Assembly (NCBI GenBank): GCA_000697355.1
Contig: JNEN01000834.1
Location: forward strand, 1-64,000
DNA: 64,000 nucleotides
Source: Syncephalastrum monosporum B8922
Taxonomy: Eukaryota > Mucoromycota > Mucoromycetes > Mucorales > Syncephalastraceae
Reading direction: 5' to 3'
Shown here: positions 9,613-23,132 of the stretch, piece by piece
How positions within the stretch are numbered: the stretch's first letter is position 1
Layout: the number at the start of each line of letters is the position of its first letter
The notes under the pieces: model-generated
What the model saw: only the letters and a program-made list of their open reading frames with translations
Databases searched by the model: none
What the model was told of the DNA's origin: nothing
Made by a program: the position numbers and the translations under genes

Positions 9613-12465
9613 ATGGTTCGATTGGCCTTTTTGACGGCCACACTCTTTTTGTTGAAAGGGACGTCGTCCGTCACAGCAGCTGCCCATCCCCCCATGCAAA
9701 AGGAACCGCGCGCAGCCCCGGCAGACGGCCATGATCTTCTGTTGGATACTTTTTCGACTTACGATGCGCCTGGCGCCGCTTTTCCAGCCATCTCGCATCC
9801 ATTTTTACCCGTCTATGCCGACGACCATGGCAGTGACCCGAGAAAAAACACGGTGCCTACCAATGCGTGGCATAGTAACTTGTTTTATCCGAGCGCTGAA
9901 AATCTGGCACCGACGATCACCGACCCATACATCTTGAGATTCTTGGATGGTTATGGAGGCAACCCAGGCCTGTCGATCCACCAGGGTGCAGATAAAGTGA
10001 GGTTCCTTGGTTTCTCTTGCCTTTATTTGACCGATGGATATGTAATGTGACTAACATGTTGGGACAGGTTATTGGTGAGTATCCAGCCGTGAACGATGTG
10101 CCCGCCACCCAAGCAGGCTACATGATCAACAGTGTGGTCGTAGATATGCGTCTCACATGTGCCGAATGGGCGAACGAAAGGCCGGATATGAAAGTCACCT
10201 CTTGGGACGCCCTCACCGCCAATGTCCGACTGGCGTCGCCTTCAGCCGCGTCGCATATTGATTTTCCCTTGGCCCGCGGCATGGCGTATGTCACCGCTTT
10301 GTACCAAGATTTGACGCCCAATTTCTTCACTCAGCATGCCATCATTGAAGTCACCGCGGATGGACAGTCCACGCAGGATACCTTCACAGGAACCCGCTTC
10401 CGACTCCGGATGAATGATCCCCAAGGAAGCGTCTTTCTGATTTACGCCCTCGGCAACCAGCCGCTGACCCTGACGCGCTCGGGTATGTCCAACCTGGTGG
10501 CATCTACGCGCTATACCGGCCCCATCCGCATTGCCAAAGTGCCCGGCGGTCAACCACAGGCAGAAGAGGTGCTCGACAAGAGCAGCGGCATTTGGGCCAC
10601 CGCCGGTCAAGTAACGGCCTCCAGCAACAGGTTGTTTGAAAGAGCGCGGCGCATTACTGCATGAATGGGTTTGCTAACCTGCCTAAAAAACATAGTAATG
10701 CCGCCGCATATACCCTGCAATGGCAGACAGACGGATCACAGTCGCAGCCACTTCTAACCTATGCCTACGCGCATCATCTTCAGACATTGGATGACGCCAC
10801 CCGTAGCACGGACATTGTCCTCGACGCGTCGACCAAGGGTCCGATGACGGCTGTGCTCGGTTCTCAGTGGACGCTCAACGAGCCTGAGCTGGTGGATGTG
10901 GACTGGTTGCCGCCCAATCCAAAGGTGCCCGAAACCGCTGTCGTGAACGAGATCATGTCTGCATTGGAGAAGGATGTGGCCTCCAACTATACGAATGCAA
11001 CGCTGAAAGAAGACAATTACTTTTCAGGCAAGGGCCTGCAAAAGTTTGCGATGGTGGCGCTCGTCCTCAATCGCCCAGATCAAACCGGCCTGCGCAACCC
11101 GGAGCTGGCAGCGGAGGCGCTCAATCAGCTCAAGGCTGCGTTCTTGCCTTACCTCCACAACAAGCAGGAGGATCCTTTCAGCTATGACAATGTATACCGT
11201 GGCGTGGTGGCCCGCAGCGGATTGCCACAGGAGATGGGCGGCACCGGCGACGTGAATGCCGGGTTTGGTCACTCTTACTACAGCGACCATCATTACCACC
11301 ACGGCTATTTTGTTGTCACCGGTAAGGAAAAAGCATATCAGAGCCAGGAATCCGCGTCTGATGCCATCTCCTTTGTAGCTGCCATCATCCACTATTTAGA
11401 TCCTGATTGGATGACGGAGGATATCAAGCGCTGGACAGAGGTCATGATTCGCGATGTCAATGCCCCTGAAGAAGACCCTTACTTTGCACCTTTCCGTAAT
11501 TGGGACTGGTTTGCAGGTCACAGCTGGGCGGGCGGTATCAAAGTGAACGGTGCTCTTGATGGCCGAGATCAAGAGTCTATCCCTGAGGTTTGTGAGAACA
11601 AGTAAGAATAGAATGACCTGTACTGACGCCTGAATTCTTTTTCTTTTGTATTCTGCCGGCACTAGGCTCTCAACTTTTATTACGGCATGAGGTTGTGGGC
11701 ACTTGCGACCCAGAATGAAGCGTTGCGCGACCTGGCGTCTCTGCAGCTGACGATCATGAAGCGTACCACATACGAGTACTTTTGGATGTTGGATAGCAAT
11801 AAGAACCGCCCGCAATCCATGATCAAAAACAAGGTTGTTGGTATTTTCTTTGAGCACAAGATCGACTATGTAAGCACTATTCGAAAAAAAAGGGGGGAGG
11901 GAAGATTGCTGGGGGTATGACGCGCTTTATGTATTCTCATGGGGTTTTTCTAGACAACCTATTTTGGCCGGTACCTGGAGTTCATTCATGGTATCCAGCA
12001 GCTTCCTATGACGCCCGCATTGGCAGCTTTCCGTACACCCGAGTTCGTCGCCGAGGAATGGGAGCAAAAACTGGCTTCCGTGGCACCCTCCGTGCGAAGT
12101 TCGTGGGCCGGCGTCCTCTATCTTAACTATGCTCTCATCGACTCGACGAATGCATACGCAAAACTGCGCAAGGTAGGCATGGATGACGGTCAAACGCGGT
12201 CATACTCGATGTACCTCGCTGCTACCCAGCCGCAATTCCGAAAGAAAGGTAAGCGAAATAGAGACAAGTAGAGGACCCGCACAAGATGAAACCAAACGCG
12301 CATTCTTTTTCCTGTATTCGTCCGATAGTGAAAGCAGCCCATCTTCCTTCAGGCGGCTCGAATTCAACAGATCAGCGAACGCACAAGGCGTCTTTGGACG
12401 ACACCTCGCTCTTCCGTCATATGCGTATTTTCAGACCCTTCCAGCGTCACTACGACACCCATTAG
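9613..12465 (+). CDS. Secreted endo-1,3-beta-glucanase, glycoside hydrolase family 81
   Basis: Six exons (9613-9996, 10068-10630, 10696-11587, 11666-11869, 11954-12248, 12353-12465) encode 816 residues. The ATG at 9613 sits in a good context (gaccATGG) and gives a hydrophobic signal peptide, [15 protein letters not shown]. Family blocks in order are [17 protein letters not shown] near the mature N-terminus, [19 protein letters not shown] near residue 505 and [16 protein letters not shown] spanning an intron near residue 605. In GH81 the acid/base residues are an Asp in the SDHH block and a Glu in the later QES..E block; both are present. The enzyme cleaves internal beta-1,3-glucan bonds in the wall, for example in septum or spore separation or in attack on other fungi. 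The last exon, a short basic tail, is the least certain part. Confidence 0.92.
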
Positions 12466-12727
12466 ACCGCTTCGTGAATCATTATTGCTCAACACATGCA
12501 GATATCGGCTCGTCTTACAGGCGACCCATATAAGCTATATGACCCCTAAATAAGTCGCTTCAATAATTATCACATGCCACACGTCTCGACGTTTAATATC
12601 CACTCAAACCCAAAAAAGTCGCTTTAAAGAAGACAGAAACGGAGGCCTAAAGCCAATATATACATTTGCCTATCATGCCCAAACCAGGAGCATAATGTTT
12701 GATGGGATTGAAAATGGAAGGCTCACA

Positions 12728-15031
12728 TCAAACAGTACCACTACGATCTCTATTGGTTGAAAACCTTGCTCCTAGGTGGGCAAGCCCTGCACGCAGGGGG
12801 TTCTCCGCCGACTGTTTGTGGTTCTGCTGACGATGACGTGCCGTGGCAGGGTGATCCGTGCGTTCTGCGGTCGAAATGCTCGCATTCGACTGGCTCTGCC
12901 CTGGCATCCAGAGTCGCATCGGGCCATTCGGATGGCGTTGCGCCGAGTCCTGCTCGGTTGCGTTGGGCTGCGAAAAGGGTGGGAAAGGAGAGCTGAGGTC
13001 GGCTTCGTCATGTTGCTCATCGATCTGCACCATGGTATTGGCAGCCGTTGCGGGCGGTGTGGTATTGGACGCACGGTCGCTGCTGTTCCATTGCTCTTGG
13101 CGCAGGGTCGAGCTGCTGTAAGACCGCGAAAAGGAGGACGGGGAGGGAGAGAGGAAGCCCGCCAGACGGCGGGTGACGGATGCACTGGAGGATGCGCGTG
13201 GGCGGCGGGCGGAACGCGGCGCGAGTGGCGAGGAGGAACGCGTCGGAGGGCTTCCGGCCGCGGATGCAGCTGCAGCCGCGCCCGACGCTTCAGGCTGGGC
13301 GGTGGGGACGGGCAGCGCAGGCAGGCTCGGCTGGCGTTTGAGAGAGCGGATGGTGATGCTGTCGCTCAGATCTGTGTACGAGCCGGACTGCTGATAGAGC
13401 ATCAGAGAGGAGCTGGAGTTGCTGCGTTTCGACAGTTGGGAGGAGTTGGAGGGTGACAGGGCAAGGTTGTTATAGGAGCGGTTGCTTGCGTCGCTCTGCG
13501 CACGGCTGCGACCAAAGCCACGCAGTGACATGCCTGTCGAATGCGAATCCAGGCCGTCCGTGTTGACATCGGCCGCTGCCCCTGCAGTACGGATGGATGA
13601 GTCGGGCGGGTTGGCAAACATGGCGAGCACGCGGTCGTCTTCGTTGCTCCAGTGGGCCGAGCACAGGCGGTATTCGAGGGCAATCTGCTGGCGTGCGTTC
13701 CGCTCGATGAATCTGCCGCGGGTCACAGAGGATTCAAAGAAGGGCCCACCGCAAAAGGAGCAGGTCTGCTCCTTGGCAAAGTACTCCTTGATATGCTCGG
13801 AAAGGAAAGCAGGGACGGTGATCTCCTTCCTGACGGCTGCGCGCGCACAGATCTCAAATAGGGAAGGTGGGTCGTGGTTTAGCGTGTAGGTGAATTCGGT
13901 GTCAAAAGTGCAGCCCTCAACAATGAGCTTGCGCAGCGTTTTGAGACTGCCGATGCCTGCAGGGAGACAGCGGAGCGGGTTATTTGCAATGTTGAGGGAT
14001 ATCAAATCATGAAGATTGGCGATCTCCTGCGGCAGCTCGGTCAGCAGGTTGTCGTTGGCGATGATGACGACGAGTTTCGGCAACGAACCGATCGAGGAGG
14101 GCAAGGTCGTGACGCGATTGTGGGAGATGTTGATGGCGGTGAGTTTAGTGAGGAAAGAGATGGTATCAGGAAGGGTTTCCAGCTGGTTGTGCGATGTGTT
14201 GAGCACACGCAAGTTGCGCAGATAGCCGATGGTCCGCGGCAGACTCGACATCTGGTTGTGTGAACTAAACAAGTCATTTTTTTCCACGTCAGTCCTCCTC
14301 TTTTTGTTGCCCGGGCCCGAGAAAAAAAAAAAGAATACTTTTTTGCAGTATCATGGTTGCTTTACTTACAGATTCAGTTTGGTTAGGTTGTCGAGGTAAC
14401 CAATGCTCGGGCTCAGCTTGATGAGAGCGCGACCGGATAGGTCCACAGCGAGGGAAGCACCGGTGAGTCGCCGGGGCCTGGAGCGGCCTGGTGTAACGTC
14501 CCCGATGGTAAGTTTGGCCCAATTGATGTCACTATGCGATGGCTGCTGCTGGTCGTCATCCTCGGCGTCCATCTGCAACAGCTCGCTCTCGAGCACATCG
14601 TCGTTGGGCACGTAGTGTATCACATCCGGATAGTACGTCTCATCGATGTAAGCCAGATCCTCGGCAAGGTCCCGGCGAACGAGCGAGAGGCGTTTGTTCT
14701 GGCGACAGAATTTGCACTCCTGGTCGACTTTGGTTGCGACGATAACGCTCTCGGGGCGACTGGCCGTGCTCGAGCGGCCGAGCGGGTGTTCGTCGGCGGA
14801 CGAGGCGGTGCTCTGCCGCTTGTGCTTCGTGCCACAGTTGTTTTGGCAGGTAAACTCTAGCCTGTAGAGGTGAGGGTTCGCCAGGACAAAGTCGTTCAGG
14901 GCATCGTCGTTGTCGTCTAGAGGATCTCGGTCGTGAGGCTCGGGATCTTGAGAGTCGGAGTGGCTGCGGTCTGGACGATTGACATAGCCAAACGTCAGAG
15001 GAGCATGGTGCTTGCTCGTTTGTTGGCCCAT
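12728..15031 (-). CDS. Leucine-rich-repeat protein with myristoylation-like N-terminus and Cys clusters
   Basis: Two exons (15031-14370, 14264-12728) encode 732 residues. The protein starts MGQQTSKHH, a Gly-2 with Ser-6 pattern that fits N-myristoylation. Cys pairs follow near residues 60-120 (CQNNCG, CKFCRQN). About seven leucine-rich repeats of the SHNQLETLPDTISFLTKL type span residues 200-370. After them is another possible zinc site, CSFCGGPFF...CSAHW. The C-terminal half is Ser/Ala/Pro-rich and likely disordered. LRRs of this SHOC2/RSU1-like type are protein-binding platforms, so a membrane-tethered scaffold for small GTPases or phosphatases is plausible but inferred. Long antisense open frames across the Ser-rich half are composition artefacts. 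Confidence 0.8.
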
Positions 15032-16962
15032 GAGGCTAGAGAAGAAGAGAAAGAAAGAAAAAAAAAAAAGAAGACAGAAAAAAAGGCGGGAGGGAAGAAA
15101 AGAGGGAGGGGAAGATGGATAGAATATGAGCGAGTGGAGATGGACAACAAAAAAGCGCTGAGTTGCTGCTTTTGCAAAAGCGAAAGGTCAAAAAGTCAAG
15201 GGCGCCCTTTTCCTTGGCGATTCCGGACCAATCGTACCCCAGTGCCTTGCATGCGGGGTTGATGGTCGAGGTAAATGATATAATCCGAGCCTCCATTAAA
15301 AATCTCCCCTGCAATCACTCGTTTAGTCTCATATGATTGATTCCCGCCCTTCCCGCCTATCCTTTCCATGCTTCCATCACTCGACGTCCCCTCTTTCTCT
15401 TTGTCCGACCTCGACGCTTCGGATATGAATACGGCTATGAAACAAAAGTGGTGAAAAAGGAACAAGAGCCTGTCTTAGTTTAGCATATGCATGCAAGTTA
15501 CCACCTCGCATCTCTTACTCCACTTGCATAGCACCATCTCGTTTCGGGTGGCAGGGGAACCCGTATGGACAGTGCACGACGAAGCGTGATTTTTTTATTT
15601 ATGGCTTGCCTCGTGAGAATCCACTCAAAGCCACGCATCGATATTCCTTATATTGCCCCACGCTTATGATTTCCGCCATAGCAAGACAGAAATACGCTGA
15701 CCCTTGTGCATAGGGCGGGTGGCGTCTTTCTATTCAGAGCAGACGCATTTGACATGTCCACGAAAGGCAGGTAGGCGAGTGTGCATCTTTCTTCCTTTGC
15801 CCCTTCCCCCGTCTGGGCGGGGAAGGAGAAAGCGGGAAGGAAATAAAGGGGAGTGTCTCGTTGATCATGGATATTTTTTATGCAAAAGCGTCGATAATCT
15901 AGGAGGAGAAAAGATCTCCCGCCAGGAAACGTGCACGCAGAATTCGAGGATCCCGATATCACTATTGTCACTCTCCTATGCATTATCTGCAATTGTCACC
16001 AGAACGAGTCACACCTCATATGGCAGTTTTATTCCTGTTTCTGCCATATGCTCTTTTGGGACGACGTTCTCTTGTATATTACAGAAGCACAGAAAATATG
16101 TGATAAAGGCAGGTAGGTTTAAGGGAGATGGAATATGATCTAGCCATGGCATGGACATACAGGAAAATCTGGCGGAAATACACACAGACCGAGGTGGAAA
16201 TTTTATTTGTCTCTTGAGGTACTGTGGAACGTCGTCATTGGCACTTTTTGATTGACGTTGTCATGATACCGTCTGACATATACGTAAAATCCGCGTTTGG
16301 TTTTCCTCTCGTCAAAAGCATCCGGCTGCCCATGAATAGCCTGCGAAAAAGAGCACGGCACATAGTCTTAAAAACCATTTTTCAATATGTAATGTGACAA
16401 CTTTATAAGCAGTGTCATGCTCACAAACTGAAACATGGACCTCGTAAGCCTCCGCGGCTATTGGCGGCAAATACTCGTAATCTTTTCATACCACCATTCA
16501 GCGGTTGAAGATACACGTAACGTAAGGCATATTTTCCATATATAACACAGAGCGGAAGTGCACACTAATCCGAAGCAACAGAGGACTAAAAGGCATGTGT
16601 GCCAAACAAGAACGAGCAGCAAGCTTGGATTGGGTGCTCCCTTGAATGTGTTATTCTTTTTATTTGCTTTGCGCATTGGGGAACACACCGAATTTACGCC
16701 CTTTTCTAGAAAAGCGCAGTAAGTGATAATAGGTGGCACAACAATCAAATCCAGCACCTGCTACCACTTTTCAACTATCTGTTCTGACACTGCGTACGGG
16801 CCTCTGCGCCAGTCTCGGCGTCGATCAGCCCTTCTTCTTTGAATCACTTTTGCTCTCTACGACGCACCGTCTTCACTGCAACCCGATCACACCCCCAATC
16901 ACTCACTCGTCAAAGATCCCTCAGTGTCTTCTGGCCCATTGCAGTCGGCTCGAGGCAACAGG
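15032..16962. other. 1.9-kb intergenic region between divergent genes
   Basis: Upstream of both the LRR gene (-) and the helicase gene (+). It starts with purine-rich sequence (about 15040-15120). Several short frames exist (15648-15992, 15704-16138, 16458-16757), but none has protein-like composition or recognisable motifs. I see no RNA gene. Confidence 0.45.
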
Positions 16963-19900
16963 ATGAAACACAGCTCTCAGAATGGCTCACCACGTTCACC
17001 CGTCAGTAGCAATTACACAAGAAGGTAGGCATGCACAGTAAGCGCAGGCAGGGTGTATTCACACGTGCGTGTCCGCAGCAACAGCGTGTCCTCGGCGTCT
17101 TCGCATCGAACGCATGATAGCTCAGGAGGACGCCCACCCGTCGTAGCCTCGGCGCGGGCTGCGTTCGAAAACATACGCAGCAAGGCGATTCAGTCATGGA
17201 ACAACGGGATCGATATGGAGCTCGAAGAGGATGCGAGAACCAAGGTCAAGAAGTCAACATGGCTCACCGAGCAGGAGTTCGAATCGAGCACCCAGCCTAC
17301 TGTTCGTCCCGGTGCCTCGACCGCGTTCATCGAGCAGCACACACCTCGGCCCACCACGCGGTCGTTTGCACAGGCAGCCACGAGTGGCAGCGTCGGCTGG
17401 TCTCCGGAGGAAGAAGTGTACACGCCTCGTCCGGCCCCACCAGCGCCGCTGCAGAAGCCTCCCGGCTCCAGGTCGCGTCAGTCGACTTACAGTGCTGATT
17501 ATCCTCCTATACATCAAACGAACCAGCGCCACCATCTAGATGCAATCACTGCCACCACCGCATCCGCACGTATGTCTGGCCCCAATCAACGCCGTACACC
17601 GCCCACATCACCAGGTGCGCGCATCCCACCTGACGCTGACAAAGAACTCGCGCGCTTCTTCACCTCCGTCATCAACCGAGCTCGCGGTCAACAGGCGGCC
17701 CACGACTTTAAGAAGGGCCTGGACACTACACTCGATCAGTGTAGCACATACAGCAACCGAACCTTCCGGTTGCTCCTGGAAGCGATCAATGCGCTTATTA
17801 CAGAAGAGACGAGTGCCATGCGTTCGCGCATGAAATCCCCCTTTGCTAGCGACAGCAGCGTGCTCACCATACAATGTGTCATCTCCCACTGGCCCTACTT
17901 CACCAAAACGATCGACGAATATCTACGTACCTACGTCGCCTGTCCGAGTGAGCTGCTTCCCGTGCTACGCCTATGTAACGAAGTACTCGTCTACGACGTG
18001 TCAGCCGCGCGGCATACTCCCGTGCAAGTCCTTCGAAACGTGTTTGCTGAGATAGAACCGACCTTTGCCCCAAGTGAGAGCCAACAAGCCCAAGCTCTTC
18101 TGGACGAGATCAGCGGCATGGCACACGGCTCGGGCCCGCAATGGCCTGTGTCAGGCAACCGTGTCTCACGCCAACCGAAAGAAAAGGACAAGGACAAAGA
18201 CAAGCTGTCTGATACAGACCCCGTGCTACGGTGGAGACGTGGCAAGGACCTCGTTCCCCCACTGCCCTCCGCCCTTTGCATCCTGTCCGAATGTGCTGCT
18301 CTCAACGTTGTGCAAAAGAAGCAGTACGCTCGACTGGCCGGTGTCGTGAACCGGACAAAGTCACGGTGGCGACACGACGATATGGACCTTTACCTTTTAA
18401 CGCATTATCTGCTGCTCCGTGAGGAAATCAAAGGGCCGTTCCAGGCCGCCTTGGAAAAGTACCAAATGACGGAAGCCCCTACAGCATATTCCACCACAGA
18501 CGGTTGGTCTTACTACACCGGCGCTACGGTGGTATGCTCCACTCTCGGCCTTACCTCACATGGACCCAAGGTGGTCATGGAGTATGACATGCCGTCCAAG
18601 GGCCACGGTAGGATGCCCTTAGAAGGATCCATGGCCCTGTTTGTCGCTGAATGCCACAACGCCACTCCCCGCCAACAGCTCCAGCTCGGCATTGAGGGCG
18701 GTCGGTCGTCCATGCTGACAGGCATCGTATTGCAGAGTGACACGTATCCCGTCCAGCATCATGAAGGAAGGAAAGCATGGACGGTCGTGCATCTGGATGA
18801 GGCAAGCCTCAAGGTACTGGACGTCGCCTCACGCTATACCTTCTTTACTACCACCGTCAACGCCACACCCAACCTCTCGCTCCTGTCCTGGCTCCATCTG
18901 CTCCTGACGGTGGAAGACAGCGTCGCGGACCGCATTTCTCAGCATATGGCCGAGCCTTTACTGACAGCAGCGAACAAAGGTGACAGCAGAGATATCCCAG
19001 AGTATCTTCGTGGCCGTACTGTCGACCTGTCGCCCGTCCTTGCACCGGACCAGACTGACGTACGCGCCAAGCCAGATCAACACAGTTTTCCTGCCCTGAC
19101 GGCGCATGAACGCCATACACCGACCACAGCCGAGCGCGCCCAAGGCTACAAACTTTCTCCGAGCCAGGTCAAGGCCGTTCAGCATTGTCTTACGCACAGT
19201 GTCTCCGTGGTGTCGGGCCCGGCTGGTACGGGCAAGACCTACCTTGCGGGGAAACTGGCCGAGATCCTCCACAAAGTGTTTGTCGAGAACCAGTGCTATC
19301 AGACGATCCTTGTCGTGACCCAGCGAGAGTCGACGCTTGACAGCATCTTGGGCTCGCTTCAGCACACTATACCCGACTTGCTACGCCTAGGCACTCAGAG
19401 AGCCGATCCTGCACTCAAGGAACGCCAGGCGCTCAAGGTGGTTGTCTCCTCTGCCATCGCCGACCCGCATCGCAAGCGTGTGCAGAACCTCGAACGCAAG
19501 CAGGCACAAATTCAAGCATCACTGAACGCCCTCTTCATCTACAAGTGGCGTGTGCTCGCGGCCGACCCGGCAATTCTATCGACCACGCTTCCACCCGGAC
19601 CCAAGTTTACCGAAAGGTTTAAAAAGGGTTCCATCCAGGCTGGCATCTCGTGGAAGGAGAACGAACCGTCTGTCAACACACTCTGGACACTTTGGCTAAG
19701 CGATATAGCCATGCAAGAAGCGCAGTCGCCTTCTTCAGCCGGTGAGCAGAAATCCCTGCTTGCTCAACGCCTGACGTGCCAGCAGCGACTGAATGCGCTG
19801 GTTTCTGGCAAATCAGCGGGCACCCGCATGATGCCCATTCTATCGCACGACTCGGCCGTGCACCGCCAGGCCTGGATCGACAAACGCACGCCCGAGGTGG

Positions 19901-22867
19901 AGCCCTTTGGCAACGCGGAGACGTGGCCGCTGAAAACGTCACGGCCCATCAACGAAATCCGCAAGAAACTCGCCAGCGCGTGGGCGGATATCCTCCGAGT
20001 GAACCCGTGGACGGTATCACCCGCACAGAAGCAGCTCTACCTGCAGATGATCATGAACGTCTTGGTCAATGCTCTCGACAGAGAAATAGGCCAGCTTTTG
20101 CAAGAGCAAGCCAACGTGGCAGCGACGATTGAGATGGTGCGCCAGGGCCAGTGGGCCGCCGCATGTAGCTACAACCGGGTCATTGGTATTACGGCCGACT
20201 TTGCAGCCGCCCATCGGGAGCTCGTCCAGCGCCTCGACCCACGCGTCGTGATCGTGGATGAGGCGCACAAGATACTGGAGACAACGCTGCTGTCGACCGT
20301 GCTAGGTCGGACGGTGGAGCACCTGATTCTGTTCGGTGACGGTCGTAGCAAAGAACGGCCGACCGTGGTCAACCAATCTCTCCGAGGTGAACCCAAGCAG
20401 TTCGATACCTCGCTCTTTGAGCGATGGAAGGCGCTGGGAGGCGAGACCCTTCACCTCGAAGAGCAATGGCGCATGTGCACCGATATTGCTGCGATACACG
20501 ACGCACTGGCCAACGGGGACGGCTCCCAGCTCTTTACTGCCCCCATGGCCAGCCAAAACTGGGCCCAGTTCACCCGGCCTACCCTCAAAGGCCTTTGCGA
20601 GCGAACATTTTTCCTCGAGCAAGAGAGGGATGCAGCCGCGAGCAGCACAGAAGACCCTGCGAGCCGGTATTTGAAGACCAGGCTTTCCAAAGCGGATGTG
20701 GACGAAGCCAAGTTTGCCTGCCATCTCGCACTGTACATCCACCAGCAAGGCTACAAGATCAAAGAGATCAGCCTTTTGGCTTTCTCGGAGCTGCAGCGCG
20801 ACCTCCTGCGAGTTCTGACGCGCAAGGACCTTGCGACCTTTAGCTGCTTTTCGGAGGATGTGAGCCAGATCGATATCGCGCTTGCCAAAGATTACAGAAA
20901 GGAGTGCAATATCGCCATCCTTTGCCTTGGCATGCCCTGTGGTCAGCGGTTGCCAGACGATGATCTGTGTCATGCGCTGTCACGGGCGCGCTACGGATTA
21001 TATTTCATCGGCCGATCGGAAGCGACGACGGGTACACGATGGGAGGGTGTGCGCACCTATATGAAGGACCAAAGTGAGTTGAGCCTTTCCGTAAACCTAC
21101 GTCCGTATATTCACGCTAGGTCGCCTCTAGAACTGCTCTCCAAAGCGTTTCCTTTGCAATGCCAAACGCACGCTGAAACCAAGACGTTGGTCTCTGACTG
21201 GCGGGACTTTGAGAAAGTTAAAAACGGGGGTTGCGCCAAGCCATGCAACCAGCTGATGGAATGTGGCCATGTGTGTCCAGAAGTAAGTCTTTTATATTTC
21301 GATACGCGTAGGCTCATCTTTGCATTTAGACGTGCCATCTTGGCAGCCACGACAAGATCCAGTGCGTCAAGTCCTGCACGCGAAAGCGGACGGACGGCTG
21401 CACGCACGCGTGTCCAGAAATATGCCATGACGGACCCTGCCCGCCCTGTCAGGAGATCGTCGAAAAGAAGCTCCCATGCGGGCATACAGCCACCGATAGC
21501 TGCGAGAATCTGCGAAAGGAAGGCTACAAGTGTGAGGTTCCCAAGGAATACTCGCTCCCGTGCGGTCATGTGGTGGAAGCGCCTTGCCATGGCCAGCAGC
21601 TGCCTATGTGCCGTGCGCAGAGCACGGTTGAAATGCCCTGCGGGCATGAGATGCTGATGACGTGTGGGCGTAACACGATCTGCACAGAGCTCTGTAAGAA
21701 GAAGCTTGAATGCGGCCATCGATGCCAGCAGATAGTAAGTCGGCAAGATAAGGTTGAGGAGAGGTGGTCTAACACGTATCCTCCAGTGTGGTACCGATCA
21801 TTCGCACGATCGCAAGGATTGCACGGCGAGCTGTCCAAAGCAGTTGATCTGCGGGCACTTTTGTGGAAAGGGTAAGTCGAGAAGACTGGAAAGAAGAAGA
21901 CGAGCATGGTCACTGAGTGTACAACGTAGGCTGTGCCAATCCTGACGATCATACCGACCGGTGCCAGGAAAGGTGTCAAGCTGTGTGCTTTCACGGCTAC
22001 GAATGCAGCCGACTGTGCTGGGAAAAGTGTGTAGAATGCCGAATGCCGTGCCTTTATGCATGCAAGCATGCCCAATGCAACAACCTTTGCTATCAGGTAA
22101 GATAAGGCCGTTCGCGCTAGACGGGTTGGTGCTAATGGGGTTCGCTTAGAAATGTGATCGGACTCCTTGTGACGAAAGTTGTGACAAGAAACTCGCATGC
22201 TCGCATGCATGCCCTGGTCTTTGTGGCGAGCCATGTCCGCCGTGCAAGGTCTGCGAGCCGAGCCTGACTTGCTCTATATCCATGCAGAAACTCTCCGAAG
22301 TTGCGGAAACGGACAAGGTCTACATGCTCCCCGAGTGTGGATGCGGTAAGTAGGAGGTGTGCGTCCACCCTGTCGCCGTTATTGATGAGCATGTTGCCAG
22401 TGTTTTCGGTGGAAGCACTCGATCTGTTTTTCCAGACGCAGGCCAAAAATGGCGAACATACGGCCATCAAGCTATGGCAGTGCCCGACGTGTCAAAAGGC
22501 GATCTATACCGCGCTGAGGTACAACCAGTACATCAAGACGGAGCTGGCCCTGGTGAACCAAATCAAGGCTAAACAAGAAGAGGCGCGGGCGGCGCTGACG
22601 GAGCAAGAACGCAAGGGTGTGATTCATGCGATGCACACCGAAACAAAGGCGACCGTTCTCCACAACGTTCTCGGTGGACGGTGGTTTGCGTGCGAGAACG
22701 GCCACCCGTATTACATTGGCGAATGCGGGGGTGCGACCGAGATATCCAAGTGTCCACAATGCGGTGCTACCATTGGTGGCGAAGATCACAAACTGGCCGA
22801 AAACAACCGCTTCTTTGGCGAGTTTGATGGATCCAGTGGGCCTGCTTGGCCTGGATACACCGCATGA
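16963..22867 (+). CDS. ZNFX1/Hrr1-type superfamily 1 helicase with NFX1-type zinc fingers
   Basis: Seven exons (16963-17024, 17079-21282, 21330-21734, 21787-21871, 21930-22096, 22150-22345, 22401-22867) encode 1861 residues. A disordered N-terminus (about 1-190) precedes an alpha-helical region and a split SF1 helicase core. Walker A is SGPAGTGKT near 733, the DEAH Walker B VVIVDEAH near 1080, and the motif-VI-like HALSRARYGLYFIG near 1318. From about 1400 to 1720 there are repeated NFX1-type fingers (Cys-x-H/Cys pairs such as CGHVCPE). The C-terminus carries the GRWFACENGHPYYIGECGG and KCPQCGATIGG blocks that mark ZNFX1. Animal ZNFX1 and fission-yeast Hrr1 act with RNA-dependent RNA polymerase and Argonaute in small-RNA amplification and heterochromatin, so this is probably an RNAi component. 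Length matches human ZNFX1 (about 1900). Exon 1 is short but phase-consistent. Confidence 0.9.
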
Positions 22868-23132
22868 AGACTTCTGCACAACGTACCTCTCCGTTGCTGG
22901 AGAAGAAAAAAGATGTACATAGTTATAAAATTGTCAACCAGCATCATACACCATTACATAGTATAGTATCCGTATTAAACGAAAAAAAAAAAAAAAGGTC
23001 TGCATCTGTGCTTCAGTTTCCTTTCTTTTAGGTTTTGCTTTCGTACTGATGGGGAGGTGGAATCGTTTCTCTATATTTACAACAACCTCTTTTTTAATAA
23101 AAGAAAAGCGGTCGATTGTTGATGGGTTTGAT

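Noticed and set aside
12776..13456. Long plus-strand open frame (226 codons)
   Set aside because: Lies antisense to the Ser/Ala/Pro-rich half of the LRR gene; Gly/Arg-rich composition is what the complement of such sequence gives, with no motif.
15648..16138. Overlapping open frames on both strands in the LRR-helicase spacer
   Set aside because: No conserved motif, biased composition and no supported splice structure.
20302..20973. 223-codon minus-strand frame
   Set aside because: Antisense to the helicase core, whose motifs are unmistakable on the plus strand.
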